Of a stretch of 15,410 bases of DNA, positions 1 to 6,187 are shown piece after piece; position 1 is the first letter of the stretch; each line of letters starts with the position of its first letter. The DNA is taken from positions 1 to 15,410 of the forward strand of contig JAOZMT010000015.1 in NCBI GenBank assembly GCA_029934175.1, read 5' to 3'. A program made the position numbers and the translations under genes. The notes beneath the pieces were generated by a model. It worked only from the letters and a program-made list of their open reading frames with translations, ran no database searches and had not been told where the DNA came from. The stretch comes from Victivallales bacterium. GTDB lineage: Bacteria > Verrucomicrobiota > Lentisphaeria > Victivallales > JAUVCU01.

Positions 1-6
1 CACGCC

Positions 7-47
7 AGGCAAGATGCCTAACGATACTTTGCAGGCAAGATGCCTGC
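7..47. repeat. Two copies of a GGC-AAGAT-GCC short hairpin repeat
   Basis: Copy one is AGGC-AAGAT-GCCT (7-19). Copy two is GCAGGC-AAGAT-GCCTGC (31-47). The five-base loop AAGAT is the same in both, and both are followed by similar text ending in ACTTTG. A third copy lies at 2307-2329. The outer stem bases differ between copies while pairing is kept, as expected of a small dispersed hairpin repeat. The repeat lies downstream of the SulP transporter gene, but no T-tract follows on the minus strand, so it is not a convincing terminator. Confidence 0.6.
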
Positions 48-120
48 GTTACTTTGTGCTTCGCAAGTTTTATTGCTTGTTTTCTCTAAAATCTAATCCC
101 GAAATGTTAGGATAAATAGT

Positions 121-1731
121 CTACCCCAATGAATTTTCTGCTAAATGCCAATCTAAGTTTTCTATAATACTAACTTCAACAACATTGTCTGCCTTATTAA
201 TTAATTCACTACATTCTTTACTTAGATTTAATAAATGTAGTTTTGTATTTTGTTCTGAATATTTTTCTTCGATAAAATTTATTGCCTCTAGTCCTGAATG
301 GTCATAAACTCGCGAATCATTGAAATCAATAACAACATCTTTTGGGTCATTTGCAAAATCAAATAACTCCTTAAATGAAGTTATAGAACCAAAAAATAGC
401 GAACCGTGCAATTTATAAACTTTAGTCGTTCCTTTTTCTAATGTAACACTAGCTTTTACAACTTTTCCTTGATTCCAAGCAAAAATCAATGCAGATGCAA
501 TAATTCCAACAAATACAGCAATTGCTAAATCTTCTACTACTGTTACTGTTGAAACTAATATAATAATAAATGCATCTGCTTTTGGTATTTTTGAAATAAT
601 TCTAAAACTAGACCACTCAAATGTTCCAATAACAACCATAAACATAACTCCTACAAGTGCTGCCAATGGTATCATTTCAACATATTGTGCTAAAAATAAA
701 ACAAAAAAGAGTAAACACATTGCGGCAGTTATTCCAGAAGTTCTTCCTCTTCCTCCACCACGAATATTTATCATACTTTGTCCAATCATTGCACAGCCTC
801 CCATTCCACCAAAAAACCCGTTCACAACATTTGCAGCCCCCTGCCCTATACATTCTTTATTTCCATGACCGCGAGTTTCTGTTAATTCATCAACTAAGGT
901 TAATGTCATTAATGACTCTATTAAACCTACTGAAGCTGCGAGTGCTGCATAAGGGAATATTAGTTTTAAAGTCTCCCAAGTCCAAGGTATATTAGGAAGA
1001 GCAAAAGCTGGTAAATCTGCTGCAATAGTTGTTTTTGTGGGATCCATTGTTTGAACAAAATCCAAAACAGTTCTTAGATGACAAATATCAAATTTATCTA
1101 ATCCTACAGCAATTAAAGTTACAGTAACCAGTGCTGCCAAAGTTGCAGGCACCATTGTTGTTATTTTAGGTAAAAAATAACTAATGAACATTGTTAAAGC
1201 AATTCCACCACACATTATCAATAATGGACTTGTTGCTAATAAAGCTTTCTCATCTCCAGTTCCTGTATAAAATTGTCCAAATTGGGCTTTAAAAATAATA
1301 ATGGCTAAACCGTTTACAAAACCAAGCATAACAGGATGCGGAACAAGTCTTATAAATTTACCGAGTTTACACACTCCAAATATTATTTGTAATACCCCCA
1401 TCAAGGCAACTGCAGCAAATAAATACCCCATAGCACTATCTAGTCCAACTTTTGGTATCATAAGTGTCATTAATGGTGCAAAAATAACTGCAACAGCACC
1501 AGTTGCACCTGATATCATACCAGGACGACCGCCAAATATTGCAGTAATTAAGCCAACCATAAACGCTGCATACAATCCAACCTTTGGGTCAACATGAGCC
1601 ACAAATGAAAAAGCAACTGCTTCTGGGACTAATGCTAATGCAACTGTTATACCAGATAAAACATCTGTCTTCAAGTTCCGAGGTTTATCTATTTTTAATT
1701 TAAAAATTTTATTATTATTCTCTTCTTTCAT
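121..1731 (-). CDS. SulP-family anion transporter with C-terminal STAS domain
   Basis: Encodes a 536-residue inner-membrane protein of the SulP (SLC26-like) family, which move sulfate, bicarbonate or other anions, often with Na+ or H+. The N-terminal part has the family signature (LSGITVALALVPEAVAFS, residues 25-42) and many hydrophobic segments run to about residue 418. The conserved stretch GQGAANVVNGFFGGMGG (296-312) is typical of the bacterial BicA/YbaR-like branch. A cytoplasmic STAS domain covers about 434-530 with DHSGLEAI at 477-484, the loop that carries the phosphorylated serine in anti-sigma antagonists. Length is normal and the protein looks intact. The ATG is preceded by AAAGGAAA at good spacing. 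It lies 15 bases after the HNH gene on the same strand and is probably co-transcribed with it. The substrate cannot be read from sequence; sulfate and bicarbonate are the leading options. Confidence 0.93.
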   Translation of the reverse strand: MKEENNNKIFKLKIDKPRNLKTDVLSGITVALALVPEAVAFSFVAHVDPKVGLYAAFMVGLITAIFGGRPGMISGATGAVAVIFAPLMTLMIPKVGLDSAMGYLFAAVALMGVLQIIFGVCKLGKFIRLVPHPVMLGFVNGLAIIIFKAQFGQFYTGTGDEKALLATSPLLIMCGGIALTMFISYFLPKITTMVPATLAALVTVTLIAVGLDKFDICHLRTVLDFVQTMDPTKTTIAADLPAFALPNIPWTWETLKLIFPYAALAASVGLIESLMTLTLVDELTETRGHGNKECIGQGAANVVNGFFGGMGGCAMIGQSMINIRGGGRGRTSGITAAMCLLFFVLFLAQYVEMIPLAALVGVMFMVVIGTFEWSSFRIISKIPKADAFIIILVSTVTVVEDLAIAVFVGIIASALIFAWNQGKVVKASVTLEKGTTKVYKLHGSLFFGSITSFKELFDFANDPKDVVIDFNDSRVYDHSGLEAINFIEEKYSEQNTKLHLLNLSKECSELINKADNVVEVSIIENLDWHLAENSLG

Positions 1732-1746
1732 ATTTTTCCTTTATTT

Positions 1747-2049
1747 TCATATTTCACCACTATCTTCCATAGACTTTAATAAAATTTCAGCTGGTGTTAG
1801 ATATTTTTTCTCAGAATTGCAATCTTTACAACACGGTAAAATATTACTTTTAACACTTTTTCCACCACGACAAACAGGAACAATATGATCCATAGTCAAC
1901 TCGGCAGGAGAAAACCGTTCTTCACAGTAGTTACATATTCCCTGTGCGAGAATATTTTTCCACCAATGTGATTTACGCAATATTCGTGCTTTTTCACGCT
2001 CCCGTTTTATATGTTTCGGGTCTGATTCTATTTCTATCCAATCTGACAT
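1747..2049 (-). CDS. Small HNH endonuclease-family protein
   Basis: Encodes a 100-residue protein with one HNH domain. Zinc-ribbon cysteines are C39-x2-C42 and C74-x2-C77. The catalytic core is MDHIVP (D54, H55), with N69 and N78 in the following helix region. The N-terminus is basic (KREREKARILRKSHWW, 15-30), a likely DNA contact. From memory, proteins starting MSDWIEIE with this layout are a widespread stand-alone HNH family in many bacteria, not homing endonucleases, and their target is unknown. The start at M1 matches that family. However, no Shine-Dalgarno sequence is visible: a hairpin plus T6 tract ends three bases before the ATG. The gene is 15 bases upstream of the SulP transporter and probably shares its transcript. 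The HNH assignment is firm; its biological role is not known. Confidence 0.9.
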   Translation of the reverse strand: MSDWIEIESDPKHIKREREKARILRKSHWWKNILAQGICNYCEERFSPAELTMDHIVPVCRGGKSVKSNILPCCKDCNSEKKYLTPAEILLKSMEDSGEI

Positions 2050-2052
2050 ATT

Positions 2053-2085
2053 AAAAAAGGCATAGATAAATTTCTTTATCTATGC
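2053..2085 (-). terminator. Terminator-like hairpin abutting the HNH start codon
   Basis: The inverted repeat GCATAGATAAA (2060-2070) / TTTATCTATGC (2075-2085) is perfect over 11 bp with a TTTC loop. Read on the minus strand it is followed by CC and then six T residues (2053-2058). This is the form of an intrinsic terminator. Its tract ends three bases before the HNH ATG at 2049, and no upstream minus-strand gene needs it except the doubtful ORF at 2353-2508. It may be an attenuator or a 5' UTR structure. Confidence 0.6.
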
Positions 2086-2121
2086 TAGGTTATTTTGTTG
2101 ATTTAATTGTATTTAATAGTT

Positions 2122-2220
2122 ACCTTTTTACCACAAAGTAAACTGAGTTGGACGCAAAGAACACAAAGTATTTTTTTGTAACACTTTGTGCTTAACTTTG
2201 TTTTCTCTGTGGTTAGTAAT
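2122..2220. repeat. Degenerate CACAAAG-type intergenic palindrome
   Basis: A long imperfect inverted repeat. The outer arms are ACCACAAAG (2130-2138) and CTCTGTGGT (2205-2213). The inner arms are CACAAAGT (2162-2169) and ACTTTGTG (2183-2190), around a T-rich loop. Interior units CGCAAAG and AACTTTG repeat the same theme. Similar CCACAAAG...CTTTGTGG elements are common between genes of many environmental bacteria (from memory). This copy has drifted and no longer pairs throughout. Confidence 0.6.
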
Positions 2221-2306
2221 TATTTAATGCGATTCACTGAACATATTTTTTATTTTAAACTTTCTATTGCAATAAAATGTAACAAATGCAGTTTACCAAT
2301 GCTTTT

Positions 2307-2329
2307 TGTTTAGGCAAGATGCCCAAACA
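2307..2329. repeat. Third copy of the GGC-AAGAT-GCC hairpin repeat
   Basis: TGTTTAGGC (2307-2315), loop AAGAT, GCCCAAACA (2321-2329). The stem is nine bases with one mismatch. The core and loop are identical to the copies at 7-47, but the flanking stem is different, so the conserved part is the GGC-AAGAT-GCC core. It lies in intergenic DNA with no gene in the 255 bases before it. No function is evident. Confidence 0.55.
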
Positions 2330-2352
2330 ACAGACAGTATTAATCAAAAATC

Positions 2353-2508
2353 TTACATTCTTTTTTTTATGTGATTTAAAAAATGTTCTCTTTCTAATCT
2401 TTTTAAAGAATTTTTCTTAGATTGATTATGAGAAATAGTTTGTTTTAATGTTATTTGCTTTTCGGCTTGACGAATATCTTGTAAAAGACTTGTCTCATTT
2501 AAAATCAT
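2353..2508 (-). CDS. Possible small ORF, 51 residues, unknown
   Basis: An ATG-to-TAA frame on the minus strand in the spacer between ilvC and the HNH gene. The product would be charged and mostly helical (AEKQITLKQTI at 15-25, then a lysine/arginine-rich C-terminus ending HIKKRM). I recognise no family. It starts about 20 bases past the ilvC terminator hairpin, has no Shine-Dalgarno sequence, and contains AT-rich low-complexity sequence, all of which argue against it. In favour, the codons are free of stops in a region where stops are frequent, and the composition is protein-like. It could equally be chance. Confidence 0.25.
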   Translation of the reverse strand: MILNETSLLQDIRQAEKQITLKQTISHNQSKKNSLKRLEREHFLNHIKKRM

Positions 2509-2526
2509 TAGGTTTTTATTAATAAA

Positions 2527-2552
2527 GTCAGAGTTTCAACCGAAACTCTGAC
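2527..2552 (-). terminator. Terminator hairpin downstream of ilvC
   Basis: A perfect 11-bp inverted repeat, GTCAGAGTTTC (2527-2537) / GAAACTCTGAC (2542-2552), with a four-base loop. It lies 21 bases past the ilvC stop. On the minus strand the stem is followed by TTTATTAAT rather than a pure T-tract, so termination may be imperfect. Confidence 0.7.
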
Positions 2553-2573
2553 ATATTAATTAATATTTTATTA

Positions 2574-4040
2574 TTATATTTTTTTCATAGCAGTCATATA
2601 ACCACGGAGTTTTTTACCGATGATTTCGACTGGATGATTTCTAATAGAATCATTGACTTCTATTAATTTAACATTATCAACACCATTATCAGCAGTCTCA
2701 AGTGATTTGCCAATAACTGATGTATCAATATTTTTCATAAAATTTTCTAACATTGGAACTGCGGCATGTGCAAATAAATAACATCCATATTCAGCTGTAT
2801 CTGAAATTACAATATTCATTTCATATAATTTTTTACGAGCAATTGTATTAGCAATTAATGGAGTTTCGTGTAATGATTCATAATATGCAGACTCTTGTTT
2901 AATTCCAGCTTCTGTCATAGTTTCAAATGCTAGTTCAACTCCAGCTTTAACCATTGCTACCATTAAAATTCCATTGTCATAAAATTCTTGTTCTGAAATT
3001 GTAGCTTTTGTGTTTGTAGCTTTTTCAAAATCAGATTCATTTGTAGCTTGCCTCCAACTTAAAAGATTTTTATCTCCATCTGCCCAATCTTTCATCATCG
3101 TTGATGAAAATTCGCCGCTCATAATATCATCCATGTGTTTTTGGAATAAAGGACGCAAAATAACTCTCATCTCTTCCGCTAATTCATAAGCTTTAATTTT
3201 AGCAGGATTTGATAAACGATCCATCATATTTGTAATTCCACCATGCTTCAAACCTTCAGTAACAGTTTCCCAACCGTATTGAAGTAATTTTGAAGCATAT
3301 CCTGATTCAATACCACTTTCAATCATTTTTTTGTAACATAATAAAGAACCTGCTTGAAGCATTCCGCAAAGAATTGTTTGCTCGCCCATTAAATCAGATT
3401 TTACTTCAGCAACAAAACTAGATAATAAAACACCAGCTTTATGTCCACCAGTTCCAGCTGCATAAGCTTTTGCAATTTCTAAACCATCGCCATTAGGGTT
3501 ATTTTCTGGATGAACAGCTATTAATGTAGGAACTCCAAATCCGCGTTTATATTCTTCACGAACCTCTGTTCCAGGACATTTAGGTGCAATCATTACAACT
3601 GTAATATCTTTACGAACTTCCATTCCTTCTTCAACAATATTAAAACCATGCGAATATGAAAGAGTAGAACCTTGTTTCATCATAGGCATAACCGCTTTAA
3701 CAACATTACCATGTTGTTTATCTGGAGCTAAGTTTGATACAAAATCAGCAGTAGGAATTAATTCTTTATAAGTTCCAACTGTGAATTTATTATCAGTTGC
3801 ATTTTTCCAAGATTGTCTCTTTTCTTTAATAGCTCCTTCACGCAAAGCATAAGATACATCTAAGCCACTGTCACGAAGATTTAAACCTTGATTTAATCCT
3901 TGTGCTCCACAACCAACAATAACAATTTTTTTACCTTCAAGTTTTTCAATACCTTTATCAAATTCCGAAGAGTCCATAAAAGAACAACGACCTAATTGAT
4001 CCAATTTCCCTCTTAACGAGAGCGAGTTAAAATAATTCAT
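2574..4040 (-). CDS. ilvC: Ketol-acid reductoisomerase (long, class II type)
   Basis: Catalyses the Mg2+- and NADPH-dependent rearrangement and reduction of acetolactate or acetohydroxybutyrate in isoleucine/valine/leucine synthesis. The 488-residue protein follows E. coli IlvC almost throughout. The Rossmann nucleotide loop is GCGAQGLNQG (43-52). The metal ligands sit in SDLMGEQT (D216, E220) and YYESLHE (E388, E392). The duplicated C-terminal helical domain that defines the long class II form is present, against about 330 residues in class I. I chose the ATG at 4040 because AGGTGA lies six bases before it and because MNYFNSLSLR matches the E. coli N-terminus. The in-frame GTG at 4049 falls inside that ribosome binding site. 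The gene stands alone, with its own promoter-like sequence and terminator. No ilvB/N/D genes are in the window. Confidence 0.97.
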   Translation of the reverse strand: MNYFNSLSLRGKLDQLGRCSFMDSSEFDKGIEKLEGKKIVIVGCGAQGLNQGLNLRDSGLDVSYALREGAIKEKRQSWKNATDNKFTVGTYKELIPTADFVSNLAPDKQHGNVVKAVMPMMKQGSTLSYSHGFNIVEEGMEVRKDITVVMIAPKCPGTEVREEYKRGFGVPTLIAVHPENNPNGDGLEIAKAYAAGTGGHKAGVLLSSFVAEVKSDLMGEQTILCGMLQAGSLLCYKKMIESGIESGYASKLLQYGWETVTEGLKHGGITNMMDRLSNPAKIKAYELAEEMRVILRPLFQKHMDDIMSGEFSSTMMKDWADGDKNLLSWRQATNESDFEKATNTKATISEQEFYDNGILMVAMVKAGVELAFETMTEAGIKQESAYYESLHETPLIANTIARKKLYEMNIVISDTAEYGCYLFAHAAVPMLENFMKNIDTSVIGKSLETADNGVDNVKLIEVNDSIRNHPVEIIGKKLRGYMTAMKKI

Positions 4041-4103
4041 TTTATTCACCTATATTTTATTTAAGCATAATGCTTTTTGATTAATTTAAAATTACGAACT
4101 TAT

Positions 4104-4132
4104 AATATACTTACTTTTCTTTAAAAATACAA
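4104..4132 (-). promoter_or_regulatory. Candidate ilvC promoter
   Basis: On the minus strand, TTGTAT (4127-4132) is separated by exactly 17 bases from TATATT (4104-4109). This predicts a transcript start near 4097 and a leader of about 57 bases. The leader contains only a small palindrome (AAGCATAATGCTT, 4063-4075) and the ilvC ribosome binding site. I see no leader peptide rich in Ile/Val/Leu and no known riboswitch. In DNA this AT-rich, chance matches are common. Confidence 0.45.
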
Positions 4133-4285
4133 TTAAAACTAAAAAAAATCGCATATTTTTTATAATATTGAGATTAAATGTCTATTCCAAACCTAAAATA
4201 AATCAGAAAATATTGTAATTCAAAAAACACATAAAACACATAAAAAGGCAAGATAAAATAAATTAAAAGAAAAAATTTAAATAAG

Positions 4286-4313
4286 TTGATAAAATTGTAA
4301 AAAGTAATATATT
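4286..4313 (+). promoter_or_regulatory. Candidate promoter for the plus-strand cassette
   Basis: TTGATA (4286-4291), a 16-base spacer and TATATT (4308-4313), about 57 bases before the first gene at 4371. The rest of the divergent spacer 4041-4370 is AT-rich with short A/T runs and a tandem ACACATAAA pair near 4226-4244. No long inverted repeat or operator is visible in it. The match is plausible but the background AT content makes it weak. Confidence 0.3.
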
Positions 4314-4370
4314 AACATTTGATACAGTAAGTAAAATTAAAAACGAATAATTATAAGGTAAAGAATTCTT

Positions 4371-5162
4371 ATGGAAATCATAAAAACTTATTCTGAAAGA
4401 AACGCAATAAAAGTCATAGCATTTGCTATTTATTTTTCACAAAAATTTTCTAGTGAAGAAATTAATATATTAATTGAAAAAGCAAATAAAATAGATTTTT
4501 TTAATAAAGAATTTGATGATAAACAAAGTCAAGATGAGGTTGCTGTAATTTTCTCACCAGATGGAGTTCAAACTAAGCAGCAAACAACAAGTGGTATTAG
4601 TTATAATAAATTAAATGATAATAACACTCTTCAATGGTCATTGACTATTAACAAAGACGCTGTAATTATTACTTGTAGAGAGTATAGCAATTGGGATAAC
4701 ATTTCATTAAAAGCTTATAGTTATATAGAAGAAGCGTTTAACTTAATTAAAAAAGATATGAATATTTCACAAGTCACACTTGAATATCTTGATGAATTTG
4801 AAATATTAACTGATAGTTCTAATTGGAAAAAGCTATTGTTTAAAAAAGATAGTGAATATATTACATCACATATTTATGAACTTGATGATTTTTGGCATAT
4901 AAATCAAGGAAGTTTCGCGAAGCTTGAAAAATTAGATAAAAAACTTCTTGATACAATAAACATTAATTATTTTTCAGATGAACGAGATAATTTAAGAAAT
5001 AAATTAAATATAAGAACACAGCATACTTTGCCTTATGAAAATATTTATAATAAGAATTTAAAAGGAATCTTTGATATAATACATATACATAGCAAAGCTA
5101 TTTTTGAAAAGATAATACATAATGATATTTTAAATTCATTTAACAAAGGAAAAGGACAATGA
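4371..5162 (+). CDS. TIGR04255-like protein of unknown function
   Basis: Encodes 263 residues. The layout matches my memory of TIGR04255, a sporadically distributed bacterial family of unknown function. Evidence includes an N-terminal IKVIAFAIYF segment (13-22) and a middle strand followed by YSNWDNISLKAY (105-116, the family's Y..W motif). Then come VTLEYLDEF (135-143, normally L-R-Y-x-N) and a C-terminal helix with HIHSKAIFEKII (238-249). The usual RY.N motif is altered here to LEYLDEF, so the match is partial. No signal peptide or membrane segment is seen, so it is probably cytoplasmic. The start is preceded by a weak AAGG about 12 bases upstream. Its stop overlaps the next start as ATGA, so the two genes are probably translated together. 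The codons are visibly AT-richer than in the ribosomal genes, which could mean horizontal origin. Confidence 0.75.
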   Translation: MEIIKTYSERNAIKVIAFAIYFSQKFSSEEINILIEKANKIDFFNKEFDDKQSQDEVAVIFSPDGVQTKQQTTSGISYNKLNDNNTLQWSLTINKDAVIITCREYSNWDNISLKAYSYIEEAFNLIKKDMNISQVTLEYLDEFEILTDSSNWKKLLFKKDSEYITSHIYELDDFWHINQGSFAKLEKLDKKLLDTININYFSDERDNLRNKLNIRTQHTLPYENIYNKNLKGIFDIIHIHSKAIFEKIIHNDILNSFNKGKGQ

Positions 5163-5692
5163 CTTTAACTTCTTCTTTTATTTCAGTGTTTTTAATTTCT
5201 AGTGGTGCAAATGAACAGACACCTCGTTCAATTATTCAAAATAATGTTCCTCCAAACATTATGAAAGATATAAAATCTACTAGTGATAATTTTTTTAATA
5301 TTGAATATGAAGATCTATATAAAGAATTATCTACATATAATAAATTAAAGGAAAACTGGGATGGTTATAATGGAATTCGTCCTTCCGATGATATTATAAA
5401 TACAGCTAAATTATTTTTAAATATTTTAAAAAACAACAAAATACATCGCCCTAGAATTATGGTTTCAGGTAATGGTGAAATTGCTTTGTTTTGGAAAAAG
5501 AATGAAAATTATATTGAAATTGATTTTGATATAAAAAGTAGGCTATCCTTTTTTTATGAATTGGAAAATACTGTTTATGGGGAAGATGATGTTGTTATAG
5601 ATGGACTGATACCACAAAGATTAAAAAATTCTTTGTCATCTTTTTTTAAAGCAACCTCTTCGAATGAAAGAAACTCTTCTTTAATAGCATAA
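5159..5692 (+). CDS. Uncharacterised protein with WDGY motif
   Basis: Encodes 177 residues with no recognised enzymatic domain. Visible motifs are LKENWDGYNGIRPSDDII (63-80), P99, GNGEIALFWKK (104-114) and YIEIDF (118-123). I recall the pattern 'WDGYGA...P...GEI.LEW...IEI.F' from short bacterial proteins of unknown function, some of them beside TIGR04255 genes. That link needs a search to confirm. The first 15 residues are hydrophobic but lack a clear signal-peptide charge pattern. The start is supported by AAGGAAAAGG just before the ATG and by the ATGA overlap with the preceding gene. The serine-rich C-terminus (SSLSSFF...SSNERNSS) looks unstructured. The third gene starts nine bases after its stop. 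Confidence 0.7.
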   Translation: MTLTSSFISVFLISSGANEQTPRSIIQNNVPPNIMKDIKSTSDNFFNIEYEDLYKELSTYNKLKENWDGYNGIRPSDDIINTAKLFLNILKNNKIHRPRIMVSGNGEIALFWKKNENYIEIDFDIKSRLSFFYELENTVYGEDDVVIDGLIPQRLKNSLSSFFKATSSNERNSSLIA

Positions 5693-5701
5693 ACTAGATT
5701 T

Positions 5702-6187
5702 ATGTCATACGATGAATTAATTGAACAAGAGTCTGTTAAGTATAATAACTTTTCTCCAAGTATAGTTATTAATGAGGAAAATATAGCAAGAGTCATTTTT
5801 TCTCCTAAGCATTATAATAATGGCGAAGTATTAGCCACAGCATTTGAACAAATACTTCATAAGCATGGGATGTCGGTATTGCGACTTGAATATGATTTTG
5901 ATAATTCATTAAAAGAAACAATTAAATTATTACAGAAAAATGATATAAATAGATATATTGGGTATGTGTCTGCAAATGTCCAAGATATAAGAAATGTCCT
6001 TTATGAAGGATATAGACTTTTTTATATTTTAGATACTGCAAGAAGTGATAGGATAGGGCATGCTGATGTTTTTGCGATAAGACCTAATAATAAAGTCTCG
6101 CTTCCCAAAAAAGCTTTAAAAAATTATATTAGATTAAAAATATCAAATATTTTCAATAAAATACAACTAGTAAATAAATATGAGTGA
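5702..6187 (+). CDS. Uncharacterised protein with GHAD motif
   Basis: Encodes 161 residues. It contains IARVIFSPKHYNNGEV (28-43), AFEQ (47-50), GMSVLRLEY (56-64), DIRNVLYEGYRLFYILDT (95-112) and GHADVFAIRP (119-128). The conserved-looking blocks of Arg, Ser, His and Asp suggest a real fold with a possible active or binding site. I cannot name the family. No signal peptide or transmembrane helix is seen. The ribosome binding site is weak or absent, so translation probably depends on reinitiation after the preceding gene, whose stop is nine bases upstream. Its own last eight bases overlap the recD2 start (ATGAGTGA). As the short third member of the run, it could be a toxin- or effector-like partner, but that is inference only. 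Confidence 0.7.
   Translation: MSYDELIEQESVKYNNFSPSIVINEENIARVIFSPKHYNNGEVLATAFEQILHKHGMSVLRLEYDFDNSLKETIKLLQKNDINRYIGYVSANVQDIRNVLYEGYRLFYILDTARSDRIGHADVFAIRPNNKVSLPKKALKNYIRLKISNIFNKIQLVNKYE

Noticed and set aside
657..1597. Plus-strand ORFs inside the SulP gene
   Set aside because: They are reverse-strand shadows of a complete transporter; their products are low-complexity.
4041..4049. GTG start for ilvC at 4049
   Set aside because: The GTG is part of the AGGTGA ribosome binding site of the ATG at 4040, and the E. coli IlvC N-terminus aligns with the ATG.
4041..4370. Amino acid attenuator or riboswitch for ilvC
   Set aside because: No leader peptide rich in Ile/Val/Leu, no terminator/antiterminator pair and no known riboswitch core were visible.
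5575..5796. Minus-strand ORF across the end of the WDGY gene and start of the GHAD gene
   Set aside because: It is antisense to two better-supported genes, has no ribosome binding site context and no recognisable motif.
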